Under the pieces are notes generated by a model, which was not told the DNA's origin, did no database searches, and saw only the letters and a list, made by a program, of their open reading frames with translations. The position numbers were made by a program, and so were the translations under genes. 5,825 nucleotides of DNA from an uncultured Candidatus Melainabacteria bacterium (GTDB lineage Bacteria > Cyanobacteriota > Vampirovibrionia > Gastranaerophilales > Gastranaerophilaceae), in contig CALAFU010000280.1 in NCBI GenBank assembly GCA_937891325.1, positions 1 to 5,825 on the forward strand, read 5' to 3'. Positions 1 to 5,825 of this stretch are shown piece after piece (position 1 is the first letter of the stretch; the number at the start of each line of letters is the position of its first letter).

Positions 1-41
1 TCTGTGAACATATATGGATTTATACCATTTATTGGTGTCAT
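1..41 (-). CDS. Start of an unidentified gene, cut by the window edge
   Basis: An ATG at 41-39 opens a frame that reads MTPINGINPYMFT and leaves the window still open. A GGAG sequence (positions 56-53 on the minus strand) lies 11 bases before the ATG, a little far but acceptable as a ribosome binding site, and an AT-rich TATAAA lies further upstream. The gene lies beyond the terminator of the permease operon, so it should be a separate transcription unit in the same direction. Thirteen codons are too few to name a product. Short N-termini rich in I, N, P and G of this style are common, as I recall, in gut Vampirovibrionia proteins. The frame could also be chance. Confidence 0.45.
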   Translation of the reverse strand, partial: MTPINGINPYMFT

Positions 42-101
42 TAAATTTAAATCTCCAAATTAATCTCTCGTATTTATATAAAGTATTTTGGAAGAAAAAA
101 A
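42..101 (-). promoter_or_regulatory. Possible leader and promoter of the leftmost gene
   Basis: Read on the minus strand, this stretch has a TATAAA (-10-like, 78-73) about 32 bases before the ATG at 41, and a GGAG at 56-53. No convincing -35 box sits 16-18 bp further upstream; the area is a T-run. The call rests on the -10 match and the plausible ribosome binding site only. Confidence 0.3.
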
Positions 102-119
102 TTGCCTTTTACAGAAATG

Positions 120-138
120 ACATGTTAAAACATGTTAA
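120..138. repeat. Two 9-bp direct repeats phased at 10 bp
   Basis: ACATGTTAA occurs at 120-128 and again at 130-138, separated by a single A, so equivalent bases lie exactly 10 bp (one helical turn) apart. Each copy contains the dyad ACATGT. The pair lies between the terminator and the promoter-like region of the leftmost minus-strand gene, roughly 55-75 bp before its predicted transcription start. A regulator binding two successive turns of the helix is one reading; chance in AT-rich DNA is another. Confidence 0.5.
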
Positions 139-150
139 CAATATAAAAAT

Positions 151-180
151 AAGGCGCTTGCGGTGTTCCGCAAGCGCCTT
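151..180 (-). terminator. Rho-independent terminator of the glyQ-permease operon
   Basis: Positions 151-163 and 168-180 are perfectly complementary over 13 bp around a four-base loop. The stem is GC-rich (AAGGCGCTTGCGG on one arm) in AT-rich surroundings. On the minus strand the stem is followed by ATTTTTATATT, a U-rich tract, and it begins 9 bases after the TAA of the last permease. On the plus strand no T-run follows, so the terminator acts mainly leftward. Confidence 0.93.
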
Positions 181-189
181 ATAAAATTA

Positions 190-1761
190 TTAATTATCTT
201 TTTCTCTTAAATAAAATTTCTTTCGTTTTTCTTCCAAACGTTTTTGACCATATCCGTAGAAGGCATAAATCAGAACGCCACCTACAAGCCAAGCAACAAA
301 CCATATAGAAGATGTTTTTAGTGAAGTCATTGAATATAACATCAAGCCACCGCTCATTACGATACCCAAAATTGGGAATAATGGGACACAAGGAACTTTG
401 AACGCTCTTGGTTTATCTGGTTCTGTTTTTCTCAAAATCATTACCGCAGCACATACGATTATGAACGACAAGAAAGTACCAAAGTTGCAAAGTTCTGCTG
501 AAATTTTTAAATCCATTACCAATGAACCTAAAATAACTACGATTGCAGATAACCAAGTTAATACATAAGGTGTTCTATTGTGTCTGTGAACTCGTCTTAG
601 TCCTTTTGGAATAAATCTATCTCTGCTGATTGCGTATAAAATACGTGTTGTACCTAATTGGTAAACTAACAATACAGAAGTTAAACCTGCCAACGCTCCT
701 ACTGAAATAAGCCCTGCAAGTTTATTGTGACCTACAAATCTCATTGCTGATGCGATTGGAGCTTGGATATCAATTGCTTGATAATTTACCATACCTGTTA
801 AAACTAAGGCTGCTGATACATATAGAACTGTACACAAGAACAATGTACCTAAAATACCGATTGGTAAATCTCTTTGCGGATTTTTAGTTTCTTCTGCCGC
901 AGTTGAAATTGCATCAAAACCAATGTATGCAAAGAAAATTATGAAGGCTCCCATAAATATACCTTCAAAACCATTCGGAGCAAATGGTGTCCAATTTTCA
1001 GGTTTTACGTAGAAAGAGCCTACGATAATGAACGACATAATTATAAATAAGTTTACGCCAACCATGATTGTCGCAACTTTTGTTGATTCTTTAACCCCTT
1101 TAACCAATAACAATGTAAGAATTAATACAATCGCAATTGCAGGAACATTGATTGATACCGGAATTACACCAAACAAATAAGGCATAACATCGTGTGGATT
1201 TAAACCTTCTTTTGAACAAATAGCCAAAGAGGTTCTGTAATCATTAATCAACCAAATTGGAGGATTTACAAGCCAATTTGGAAGAACATGTTCAAAACCT
1301 TTCAACAATTGCATAAAATATCCTGTCCAAGCACTTGCAACAGTGATATTACCGATGGCATATTCAAGCATTAAAATCCAACCTACCATCCATGCCATAA
1401 ATTCGCCCATTGTTGCGTAAGTATATGTATAAGCACTACCCGCAACGGGAATCATTGAAGCAAATTCACTATAACAAAGTGCTGAAAATACGCAAGCAAT
1501 TGCAGCGATTACCATTGAAATAGTAAGTGATGGACCTGCAGCAACTCCGCCGTCACCGCCTTGTGCTGCAATACCGATAATTGTAAAAATACCTGTACCG
1601 ACAACCGCACCAATACCCAAAATAATTAGGTCAAATGCATTTAAGGTTTTCTTTAACTCTGAATGTTTACTCGCTGAAATCAATTCATCAGCGCTTTTTA
1701 TAGTAAACATCTGCTTGAATACAGTCGATATTTTATCTTTTAGTGTTAAATTATTAGCCAT
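190..1761 (-). CDS. APC-superfamily amino acid permease, CAT/YfnA-like (paralogue 1)
   Basis: Predicted inner-membrane amino acid transporter of 523 residues, the usual length for bacterial CAT-type (SLC7-like) permeases. About 12 membrane segments can be read: roughly 44-66, 77-97, 120-150, 204-222, 228-250, 266-288, 300-325, 350-376, 400-416, 424-444, 458-478 and 486-504. TM1 carries the substrate-binding GTGIF (55-59), TM2 ends in FSALCYSEFA, TM3 holds E133, and TM6 reads FFAYIGFDAIST followed by EETKNPQRDLP. The C-terminal part, with FKVPCVPLFP, matches the AA_permease_C type seen with cationic amino acid transporters. TM5 has N237 where the neighbouring paralogue has lysine. The ATG overlaps the stop of the upstream permease by 8 bp (ATGGCTAA) and only a weak GAAAG precedes it, so translation is probably coupled. 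Substrate cannot be told from sequence; cationic or broad neutral amino acids are likely. Confidence 0.9.
   Translation of the reverse strand: MANNLTLKDKISTVFKQMFTIKSADELISASKHSELKKTLNAFDLIILGIGAVVGTGIFTIIGIAAQGGDGGVAAGPSLTISMVIAAIACVFSALCYSEFASMIPVAGSAYTYTYATMGEFMAWMVGWILMLEYAIGNITVASAWTGYFMQLLKGFEHVLPNWLVNPPIWLINDYRTSLAICSKEGLNPHDVMPYLFGVIPVSINVPAIAIVLILTLLLVKGVKESTKVATIMVGVNLFIIMSFIIVGSFYVKPENWTPFAPNGFEGIFMGAFIIFFAYIGFDAISTAAEETKNPQRDLPIGILGTLFLCTVLYVSAALVLTGMVNYQAIDIQAPIASAMRFVGHNKLAGLISVGALAGLTSVLLVYQLGTTRILYAISRDRFIPKGLRRVHRHNRTPYVLTWLSAIVVILGSLVMDLKISAELCNFGTFLSFIIVCAAVMILRKTEPDKPRAFKVPCVPLFPILGIVMSGGLMLYSMTSLKTSSIWFVAWLVGGVLIYAFYGYGQKRLEEKRKKFYLREKDN
1754..1761 (-). other. 8-bp stop/start overlap of the two permease genes
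   Basis: The sequence ATGGCTAA (minus strand, 1761 to 1754) contains the ATG of the downstream permease and the TAA of the upstream one in different frames. Such overlaps usually mean a shared transcript and translational coupling, which fits the poor Shine-Dalgarno sequence here. Confidence 0.85.
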
Positions 1762-3361
1762 TATTTTGTTCTTTCAATCTTGTTTTTTCTATTGCTTTTA
1801 GTTTAATTTCAAGCATTTTAGCTTCTTTTTTACGATTTTTCTTATATCCGTAATGGAAGTATATTAATGCGCTTAACCCAATCCATATTGGGAATAAAAT
1901 TGCTGACATAATGCTTGCTGAAGTAATTAAGAAATAAATCATCAAGCCTGACAAGCAGAAAATACCCATTAATGGGAACCAAGGTGAGAATGGAACCTTA
2001 AATGGACGTTTTCTATTTGGGTCAACTTTTCTTAATATTAATACTGCAACGCAAACAATGATAAATGATGTGAATGCACCATAGTTACAAAGTTCTGCGG
2101 CTGCGTTTAAGTCTAATGATAAAACTCCAAGTATTGAAATGAATGCAACTGTGTATGTTAAAAGGTTTGGAGTTCTTGTTTTTCTGTTCAATTTTCTAAA
2201 AATTGAAGGTAAGAAGTTATCACGGCTCATTGCATATAAAATACGAGTTGTAGCCATTAACATTACAAGTAAAACAGATGTTAGACCTGCAAGAGAGCCA
2301 ACAGCAATAATTCTAGCAACTAAATCCTGATGAACCATATTCATAACGAATACCATTGGCGCTTTCAAAAATTCTTGAGGAATTGCAACACCACTTGTAG
2401 GTTGCATACCCGTCAAAACTAAAGCTACTGATACATAAACAATAGTTGTAACAGCTAATGAACCGATAATACCGATTGGCAAATCTCTTTGTGGATTCTT
2501 ACACTCTTCAGCTGTTGTTGCCAAAGCATCAAAACCGATGTATGCGAAGAAAATAATAAATGCACCGTTACAAATACCATTCAAACCGTTCGGAGCGAAT
2601 GGAACCCAATTGTTAGGATTAACATAAAAAGCACCAACAACAACGAAGGTTGCAATTACTGCCAACTTAATAACTACCATAATTGTAGCCATAATTGTTG
2701 AATCTTTTGTACCGCTTTTTAAAATCCAAGCAATAATTATAATAATTAAGATTGCTGGTAAATTTATTGAAATAGGAATACCAAAAATATGAGGCATCAC
2801 ACTATTTGCGCTATCACCCAATAATGCAACTGTTGAGCGATAATCTGATATTAACCAAATTGGTGGATTTGTAAGTAAGGCTGGCAAATGACCTTCAAAC
2901 CCTTTCATAAATTGAACAAAGTAATTAGACCACGCGCAAGCAACTCCGATAAAGCCAATTCCGTATTCTAACATTAATACGCAACCAACCATCCACGCCA
3001 TAAATTCACCTAAAGTTGCAAAGGTATAGACATAAGCACCACCCGCAACAGGTAACATTGCCGCAAATTCGCAATAACAAAGTGCTGAGAATATACAAGC
3101 AAACGCTGCAATAATCATTGATAAGACTAATGCAGGTCCTGCCCCTGTTCCTGGAGTTGCAGCTGCGATACCTACAACAGCAAAAATACCAGAACCGATA
3201 AGAATACCAATTCCAAGTATAATCAAATCCATTGCATTTAAGGTTTTCTTTAAACCGTTACGCTTCGCGTCCTTAATCATTTCATCAGGATTTTTTCTTC
3301 TAACTAATTTCATCAATCCTGAAGGTGAAAAATTAAATCTAAATTCTTTTTTTGTTGCCAT
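1754..3361 (-). CDS. APC-superfamily amino acid permease, CAT/YfnA-like (paralogue 2)
   Basis: Predicted inner-membrane amino acid transporter of 535 residues and close paralogue of the next gene; both share long identical runs such as GAFIIFFAYIGFDA and KNPQRDLPIGI and the same TM3-TM4 loop with NPPIWLI-x-DYR. TM1 has the GSGIF substrate motif (56-60), TM2 ends FSALCYCEFA, TM3 holds E132, and TM5 keeps K232 (MVVIKLAV), the lysine that aligns with the coupling residue of proton-dependent ApcT-type transporters. The C-terminal PFKVPFSPWFP and final two helices match the AA_permease_C region; a charged tail of about 30 residues (507-535) follows. It starts 35 bp after glyQ with no terminator between, so it is likely co-transcribed. 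The AGG before the ATG is very close (3 bases), so initiation may be modest. The MATKKEF start is well supported; substrate is unknown. Confidence 0.9.
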   Translation of the reverse strand: MATKKEFRFNFSPSGLMKLVRRKNPDEMIKDAKRNGLKKTLNAMDLIILGIGILIGSGIFAVVGIAAATPGTGAGPALVLSMIIAAFACIFSALCYCEFAAMLPVAGGAYVYTFATLGEFMAWMVGCVLMLEYGIGFIGVACAWSNYFVQFMKGFEGHLPALLTNPPIWLISDYRSTVALLGDSANSVMPHIFGIPISINLPAILIIIIIAWILKSGTKDSTIMATIMVVIKLAVIATFVVVGAFYVNPNNWVPFAPNGLNGICNGAFIIFFAYIGFDALATTAEECKNPQRDLPIGIIGSLAVTTIVYVSVALVLTGMQPTSGVAIPQEFLKAPMVFVMNMVHQDLVARIIAVGSLAGLTSVLLVMLMATTRILYAMSRDNFLPSIFRKLNRKTRTPNLLTYTVAFISILGVLSLDLNAAAELCNYGAFTSFIIVCVAVLILRKVDPNRKRPFKVPFSPWFPLMGIFCLSGLMIYFLITSASIMSAILFPIWIGLSALIYFHYGYKKNRKKEAKMLEIKLKAIEKTRLKEQNNG

Positions 3362-3396
3362 TTTCCTATAATTTCTTTATCTGTAGTCGCTTGGGG

Positions 3397-4269
3397 CTAT
3401 TTACAAAGAGGGAAGCCCATTTTTTCTCTTTGTTGAACATATAATTTGGCTACTTTTGAAGCCATTGTTCTGATACGGTTAATGAAGTTGTTACGTTCGT
3501 CCTTACTGATAACACCTCTTGCATCTAGTAAGTTGAAGGTATGAGAACATTTTAAAACGTAGTCATAAGCAGGCAATACAAGCTCTGACTCAACGCAGTT
3601 ATCTACTTCACCTTGGAACAAATCAAACATTTTGAATAATGACTCTGCATTTGAAACTTCAAAATTATATTTTGATTGTTCTACTTCGTTTTGCATGAAA
3701 ATTTCACCGTAATTGTAATTTTCATTCCATTTGATATCTTTAAAGTGTTGAACATTTTGTAGATACATTGCAATACGTTCTACACCGTAAGTCAATTCTA
3801 ATGCGACAGGTTTAACTTCTAAACCGCCAACTTGTTGAAAGTATGTAAATTGAGTAATTTCCATACCATCAAGCCAAACTTCCCAGCCTACACCGGCAGC
3901 ACCTAAAGTTGGAGATTCCCAATTGTCTTCAACAAAACGAACATCGTGTTTTGTCAAATCAATACCAATAGCTTCCAAACTCTTTAAGTAAAGTTCTTGA
4001 GCATCTTTTGGTGTTGGTTTCATAATAACTTGGAATTGATAGTAATGTCCAAGCCTGTTAGGGTTTTCACCATATCTTGCATCTGTTGGTCTTCTGCAAG
4101 GTTCAACCATTGCAGTATGCCAAGGTTCTGGGCCTAAAGCCTTTAAGAAGGTTGCAGGGTTCATTGTAGAAGCCCCTTTTTCAATATCATAAGGTTGTTG
4201 AATAATACAACCTTGATCTGCCCAATATTTTTGTAAGTTAAAAATTAATTCTTGAAAATTCAATGCCAT
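3397..4269 (-). CDS. glyQ: Glycyl-tRNA synthetase alpha subunit
   Basis: Catalytic alpha subunit of the two-subunit (alpha2beta2) bacterial GlyRS, a class II enzyme that activates glycine with ATP and charges tRNA-Gly together with GlyS. From the ATG at 4269 it is 290 residues, the normal family length. The N-terminus MALNFQELIFNLQKYW and the end MGFPLCK both match the family closely. Class II motif 2 is seen as EPCRRPTDARYGENPNR (56-72) and motif 3 as LTYGVERIAMYL (159-170); the family block EDNWESPTLGAAGVGWEVW lies at 114-132, followed by DGMEITQFTYFQQVGG. An in-frame TTG seven codons upstream (4290) is rejected because GGAAA lies 6 bases before the ATG. The gene has its own promoter and leads an operon with two permeases; glyS is not next to it on either side. 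Confidence 0.97.
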   Translation of the reverse strand: MALNFQELIFNLQKYWADQGCIIQQPYDIEKGASTMNPATFLKALGPEPWHTAMVEPCRRPTDARYGENPNRLGHYYQFQVIMKPTPKDAQELYLKSLEAIGIDLTKHDVRFVEDNWESPTLGAAGVGWEVWLDGMEITQFTYFQQVGGLEVKPVALELTYGVERIAMYLQNVQHFKDIKWNENYNYGEIFMQNEVEQSKYNFEVSNAESLFKMFDLFQGEVDNCVESELVLPAYDYVLKCSHTFNLLDARGVISKDERNNFINRIRTMASKVAKLYVQQREKMGFPLCK

Positions 4270-4275
4270 TTTGTG

Positions 4276-4280
4276 TTTCC
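4276..4280 (-). promoter_or_regulatory. Ribosome binding site deciding the glyQ start
   Basis: GGAAA on the minus strand, 6 bases before the ATG at 4269. It lies inside the stretch that would be coding if the TTG at 4290 were used, and so supports the shorter 290-residue protein that also matches the family N-terminus. Confidence 0.65.
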
Positions 4281-4306
4281 GACTTTCCAACTATTGTAAC
4301 TTGTTC

Positions 4307-4335
4307 ATTATAGGCAAAAGCAAGCCAAAAATCAA
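4307..4335 (-). promoter_or_regulatory. Sigma70-type promoter of glyQ and the permease operon
   Basis: On the minus strand, TTGATT (4335-4330) and TATAAT (4312-4307) are separated by exactly 17 bp. The -10 is a perfect consensus match. Transcription should begin near 4300, giving a leader of about 30 nt, which leaves no room for a T-box or other large riboswitch. Confidence 0.82.
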
Positions 4336-4361
4336 GAACGAATTGCATAATTATTAATTTA

Positions 4362-4395
4362 TTGACATATTAGAGAAATTGGGGCAAACTAAAAT
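4362..4395 (+). promoter_or_regulatory. Tentative promoter of the kinase-DUF475 genes
   Basis: A perfect -35-like TTGACA lies at 4362-4367. The best -10 word, TAAAAT (4390-4395), is 22 bp away, too far for a standard promoter and inside the expected leader. At the standard 17-bp spacing there is only CAAACT (4385-4390), a 3 of 6 match. A promoter for this strand must lie in this divergent region, but the exact boxes are uncertain. Confidence 0.4.
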
Positions 4396-4398
4396 TGT

Positions 4399-4403
4399 GA
4401 GGT
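4399..4403 (+). promoter_or_regulatory. Ribosome binding site of the kinase gene
   Basis: GAGGT lies 7 bases before the ATG at 4411. It is the strongest Shine-Dalgarno match in the window and fixes the start codon. Confidence 0.85.
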
Positions 4404-4410
4404 AATCAAA

Positions 4411-4923
4411 ATGGCAGACAAAATTATTATTTTTTCAGGAAAACAATATTCAGGAAAAGACACTCTAGCAAAGATTTTGCTAGAAAATATGCCTGATTAC
4501 CACAGATGCGCAATGGGCGACATCATTAAACTTGAATACGGTCGCGAGCATAATTTAACTTACGAAGAAATTGAAAAGAACAAGGCAAAATATCGTCAAG
4601 GCTTAATAAATTTAGGCAATTGGGGTAGAAGCCAAAGCAATGATTATTGGTTAAAGAAAATTATTGCAGAAGAAGGCAACATAATGGTTACAGACGTTAG
4701 AGTTCCGTTTGAATACGAAACCTTCAAAAAAGCTGGCGCAACCTCAATTAGAATTGAATGTCCTCGCGAAATTAGAGCTACAAGAGGTGAATTAGTTGGA
4801 GAAGACGACATCACAGAAACAGGTTTAGATAATGTTCTTGATTGGGATTACGTAATTTACAACGATTCTGACCTTGAAAGTTTACATAAAAAAGCAGAAG
4901 AATTAATAGGAAAATTAAAATGA
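4411..4923 (+). CDS. P-loop kinase resembling phosphomevalonate kinase (animal type) / dNMP kinase
   Basis: A soluble 170-residue protein with a P-loop near the N-terminus: G10-KQYS-GKDT (10-18), a Walker A in which the residue after Lys16 is Asp, as in animal-type phosphomevalonate kinases and phage T4-type deoxynucleoside monophosphate kinases. Further shared features, compared from memory with human PMVK, are the IIKLEYGREHNL helix (38-49), a helix with YRQGLINLGNWGR (61-73), a hydrophobic strand ending TDVR (94-97), a basic lid-like stretch with RATRGE (122-127), and GEDDITETGLDN (130-141) followed by DYVIYND. It should transfer a phosphate from ATP to a phosphorylated small molecule such as a nucleotide or phosphomevalonate; which one cannot be read from the sequence. 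Its stop overlaps the start of the DUF475 gene (ATGA), so the two are co-expressed. No other mevalonate-pathway gene is in view. Confidence 0.75.
   Translation: MADKIIIFSGKQYSGKDTLAKILLENMPDYHRCAMGDIIKLEYGREHNLTYEEIEKNKAKYRQGLINLGNWGRSQSNDYWLKKIIAEEGNIMVTDVRVPFEYETFKKAGATSIRIECPREIRATRGELVGEDDITETGLDNVLDWDYVIYNDSDLESLHKKAEELIGKLK
4908..4911 (+). promoter_or_regulatory. Ribosome binding site of the DUF475 gene, inside the kinase gene
   Basis: AGGA lies 8 bases before the ATG at 4920 and 11 before the in-frame ATG at 4923. This favours the first ATG, which overlaps the kinase stop as ATGA. Confidence 0.7.
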
Positions 4924-5825
4924 TGAAATATTTTACGGGCTCGTTTATAGTAACTGTTGTAGGCATAATTCTTGCTTACTTTTGGGGTGAACACGTACAC
5001 TCTGGAACAGGTTTTTTATGTGTATTTATCGCCCTTATTTTAGGTATTTTAGAAGTAAGTTTGTCTTTTGATAACGCAGTTGTAAACGCTGTAAAATTGG
5101 AAAAAATGGAGCATATTTGGCAACATCGTTTCTTAACTTGGGGTATTATAATTGCCGTTTTCGGTATGAGATTTTTATTTCCACTACTTGTAGTTGCAAT
5201 CTTTGCAAAATTAAGCATTTTAAAAGTTGCAACAATAGCATTAACTGATTCGAACCAATATGCGCATTATCTACATCAAACTCACGCACCAATCGTAGCC
5301 TTTGGCGGAGCATTTTTGGCAATGCTATTCTTTGCGTACATGTTTAACTGCGAAAAAGAAGTTCATTGGATAAAATGTGTAGAAAAATATTGCTCACATT
5401 TAGGCAATATAAAAGGTTTAGAGACAATTCTAACTTTGATTTTAGTCCTTATAACACATCATTACGTACCCGTTGAATACAAAGCATCAGTACTTTCATC
5501 TGGTGTAATTGGTGTTGTAGTTTATTTACTTATCGACGGTGTAACTCATTGGCTTGAAAAACACGAAGCACAACGCGCAAAAGAGCTTGCACAAGTTGCA
5601 AAAGGTGGCGGACTTGTTGCATTTTTATATTTAGAATTAATTGATGCATCGTTCTCACTTGACGGTGTTCTTGGTGCTTTTGCATTGAGTCAAGACATTT
5701 TAATCATTACAATTGGTTTATCAATCGGCGCAATGTTTGTACGTTCTTTAACAATTATGCTTGTTGAAAAGAAAACTTTAGACCAATATATTTACTTAGA
5801 ACAAGGTGCTCATTGGGCAATTGGG
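4920..5825 (+). CDS. DUF475 (TerC-superfamily) integral membrane protein, C-terminus cut off
   Basis: The frame from ATG 4920 stays open for 302 codons to the window edge; family members are, from memory, around 340-370 residues, so perhaps 40-70 are missing. About eight hydrophobic segments are visible (roughly 5-24, 31-50, 71-96, 125-142, 167-183, 189-206, 230-252, 259-280). Family hallmarks are LEVSLSFDNAVVNA (44-57), FGMRFLFPLL (81-90), LELIDASFSLDGVLGAF (238-254), IGAMFVRSLT (269-278) and YLEQGAHWAIG (292-302). The intramembrane acidic residues E45, D51, E239, D242 and D248 form two inverted, repeat-like motifs, as in TerC/LysE-fold proteins proposed to export metal ions such as manganese. 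DUF475 is often annotated as tellurium-resistance related on the basis of this similarity, without firm functional proof. It is translated with the upstream kinase. The loop 144-160 carries unusual Cys and His residues. Confidence 0.88.
   Translation, partial: MMKYFTGSFIVTVVGIILAYFWGEHVHSGTGFLCVFIALILGILEVSLSFDNAVVNAVKLEKMEHIWQHRFLTWGIIIAVFGMRFLFPLLVVAIFAKLSILKVATIALTDSNQYAHYLHQTHAPIVAFGGAFLAMLFFAYMFNCEKEVHWIKCVEKYCSHLGNIKGLETILTLILVLITHHYVPVEYKASVLSSGVIGVVVYLLIDGVTHWLEKHEAQRAKELAQVAKGGGLVAFLYLELIDASFSLDGVLGAFALSQDILIITIGLSIGAMFVRSLTIMLVEKKTLDQYIYLEQGAHWAIG

Noticed and set aside
41..50. TTAAATTTAA palindrome just before the leftmost start codon
   Set aside because: A 10-bp palindrome made only of A and T is expected by chance in DNA of this composition.
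194..391. Minus-strand open frame of 65 codons
   Set aside because: It lies wholly inside the downstream permease in another frame, and its sequence is the permease C-terminus read out of frame.
2139..2701. Two plus-strand open frames of 63 and 70 codons (2139-2330, 2489-2701)
   Set aside because: Both are antisense to the upstream permease's well-conserved helices, have no ribosome binding site I can see and no family features.
3394..3418. Weak hairpin (GGGCT/AGCCC, 15-base loop) at the end of glyQ
   Set aside because: The stem is only 5 bp with a large loop and has no T-run on either strand, so it is not a terminator; glyQ and the permeases are probably one transcript.
4270..4290. Longer glyQ starting from a TTG at 4290 (seven extra residues, ESRKHK)
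   Set aside because: The ATG at 4269 matches the family N-terminus, gives the normal 290-residue length and has GGAAA at a proper 6-base distance; the extra residues include that ribosome binding site.
4976..5218. Minus-strand open frame of 80 codons
   Set aside because: It is antisense to the conserved first part of the DUF475 gene and has no recognisable features.

Overview
The window is AT-rich bacterial DNA using the standard code (TGA is a stop). It holds two divergent gene clusters that share a 141-bp promoter region at about 4270-4410. Two-subunit glycyl-tRNA synthetase (glyQ) with no adjacent glyS, low GC, a DUF475/TerC-type membrane protein, and a leftmost gene whose product begins MTPINGINPYMFT are together suggestive of an uncultured gut-type lineage such as the non-photosynthetic Cyanobacteria (Vampirovibrionia/Gastranaerophilales). 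This placement is an inference from memory of such genomes; Elusimicrobia or another lineage with split GlyRS is not excluded.

Minus strand, read right to left. A near-consensus sigma70-type promoter (TTGATT, 17 bp, TATAAT at 4307-4335) drives glyQ (3397-4269). This is followed after 35 bp by an APC-superfamily amino acid permease (1754-3361), then by a second paralogous permease (190-1761) that overlaps it by 8 bp. A perfect 13-bp GC-rich hairpin with a U-tract (151-180) ends the operon 9 bases after the last stop codon. The layout suggests co-expression of a charging enzyme with two CAT-like amino acid importers. The leader is too short (about 30 nt) for a T-box.

Plus strand. A gene for a 170-residue P-loop kinase (4411-4923), resembling animal-type phosphomevalonate kinase and phage-type dNMP kinases, overlaps by ATGA the start of a DUF475 (TerC-superfamily) membrane protein that runs off the right edge (4920-5825+).

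Left edge. A further minus-strand gene starts at position 41 and leaves the window after 13 codons. Its upstream region (42-150) carries a 9-bp direct repeat phased at exactly 10 bp.

I do not see a clearly undescribed system. The points most worth a second look are the loss of the TM5 coupling lysine in one of the two tandem permeases, the PMVK-like kinase paired with DUF475, the orphan glyQ in an operon with transporters, and a Cys/His cluster in a DUF475 cytosolic or periplasmic loop.
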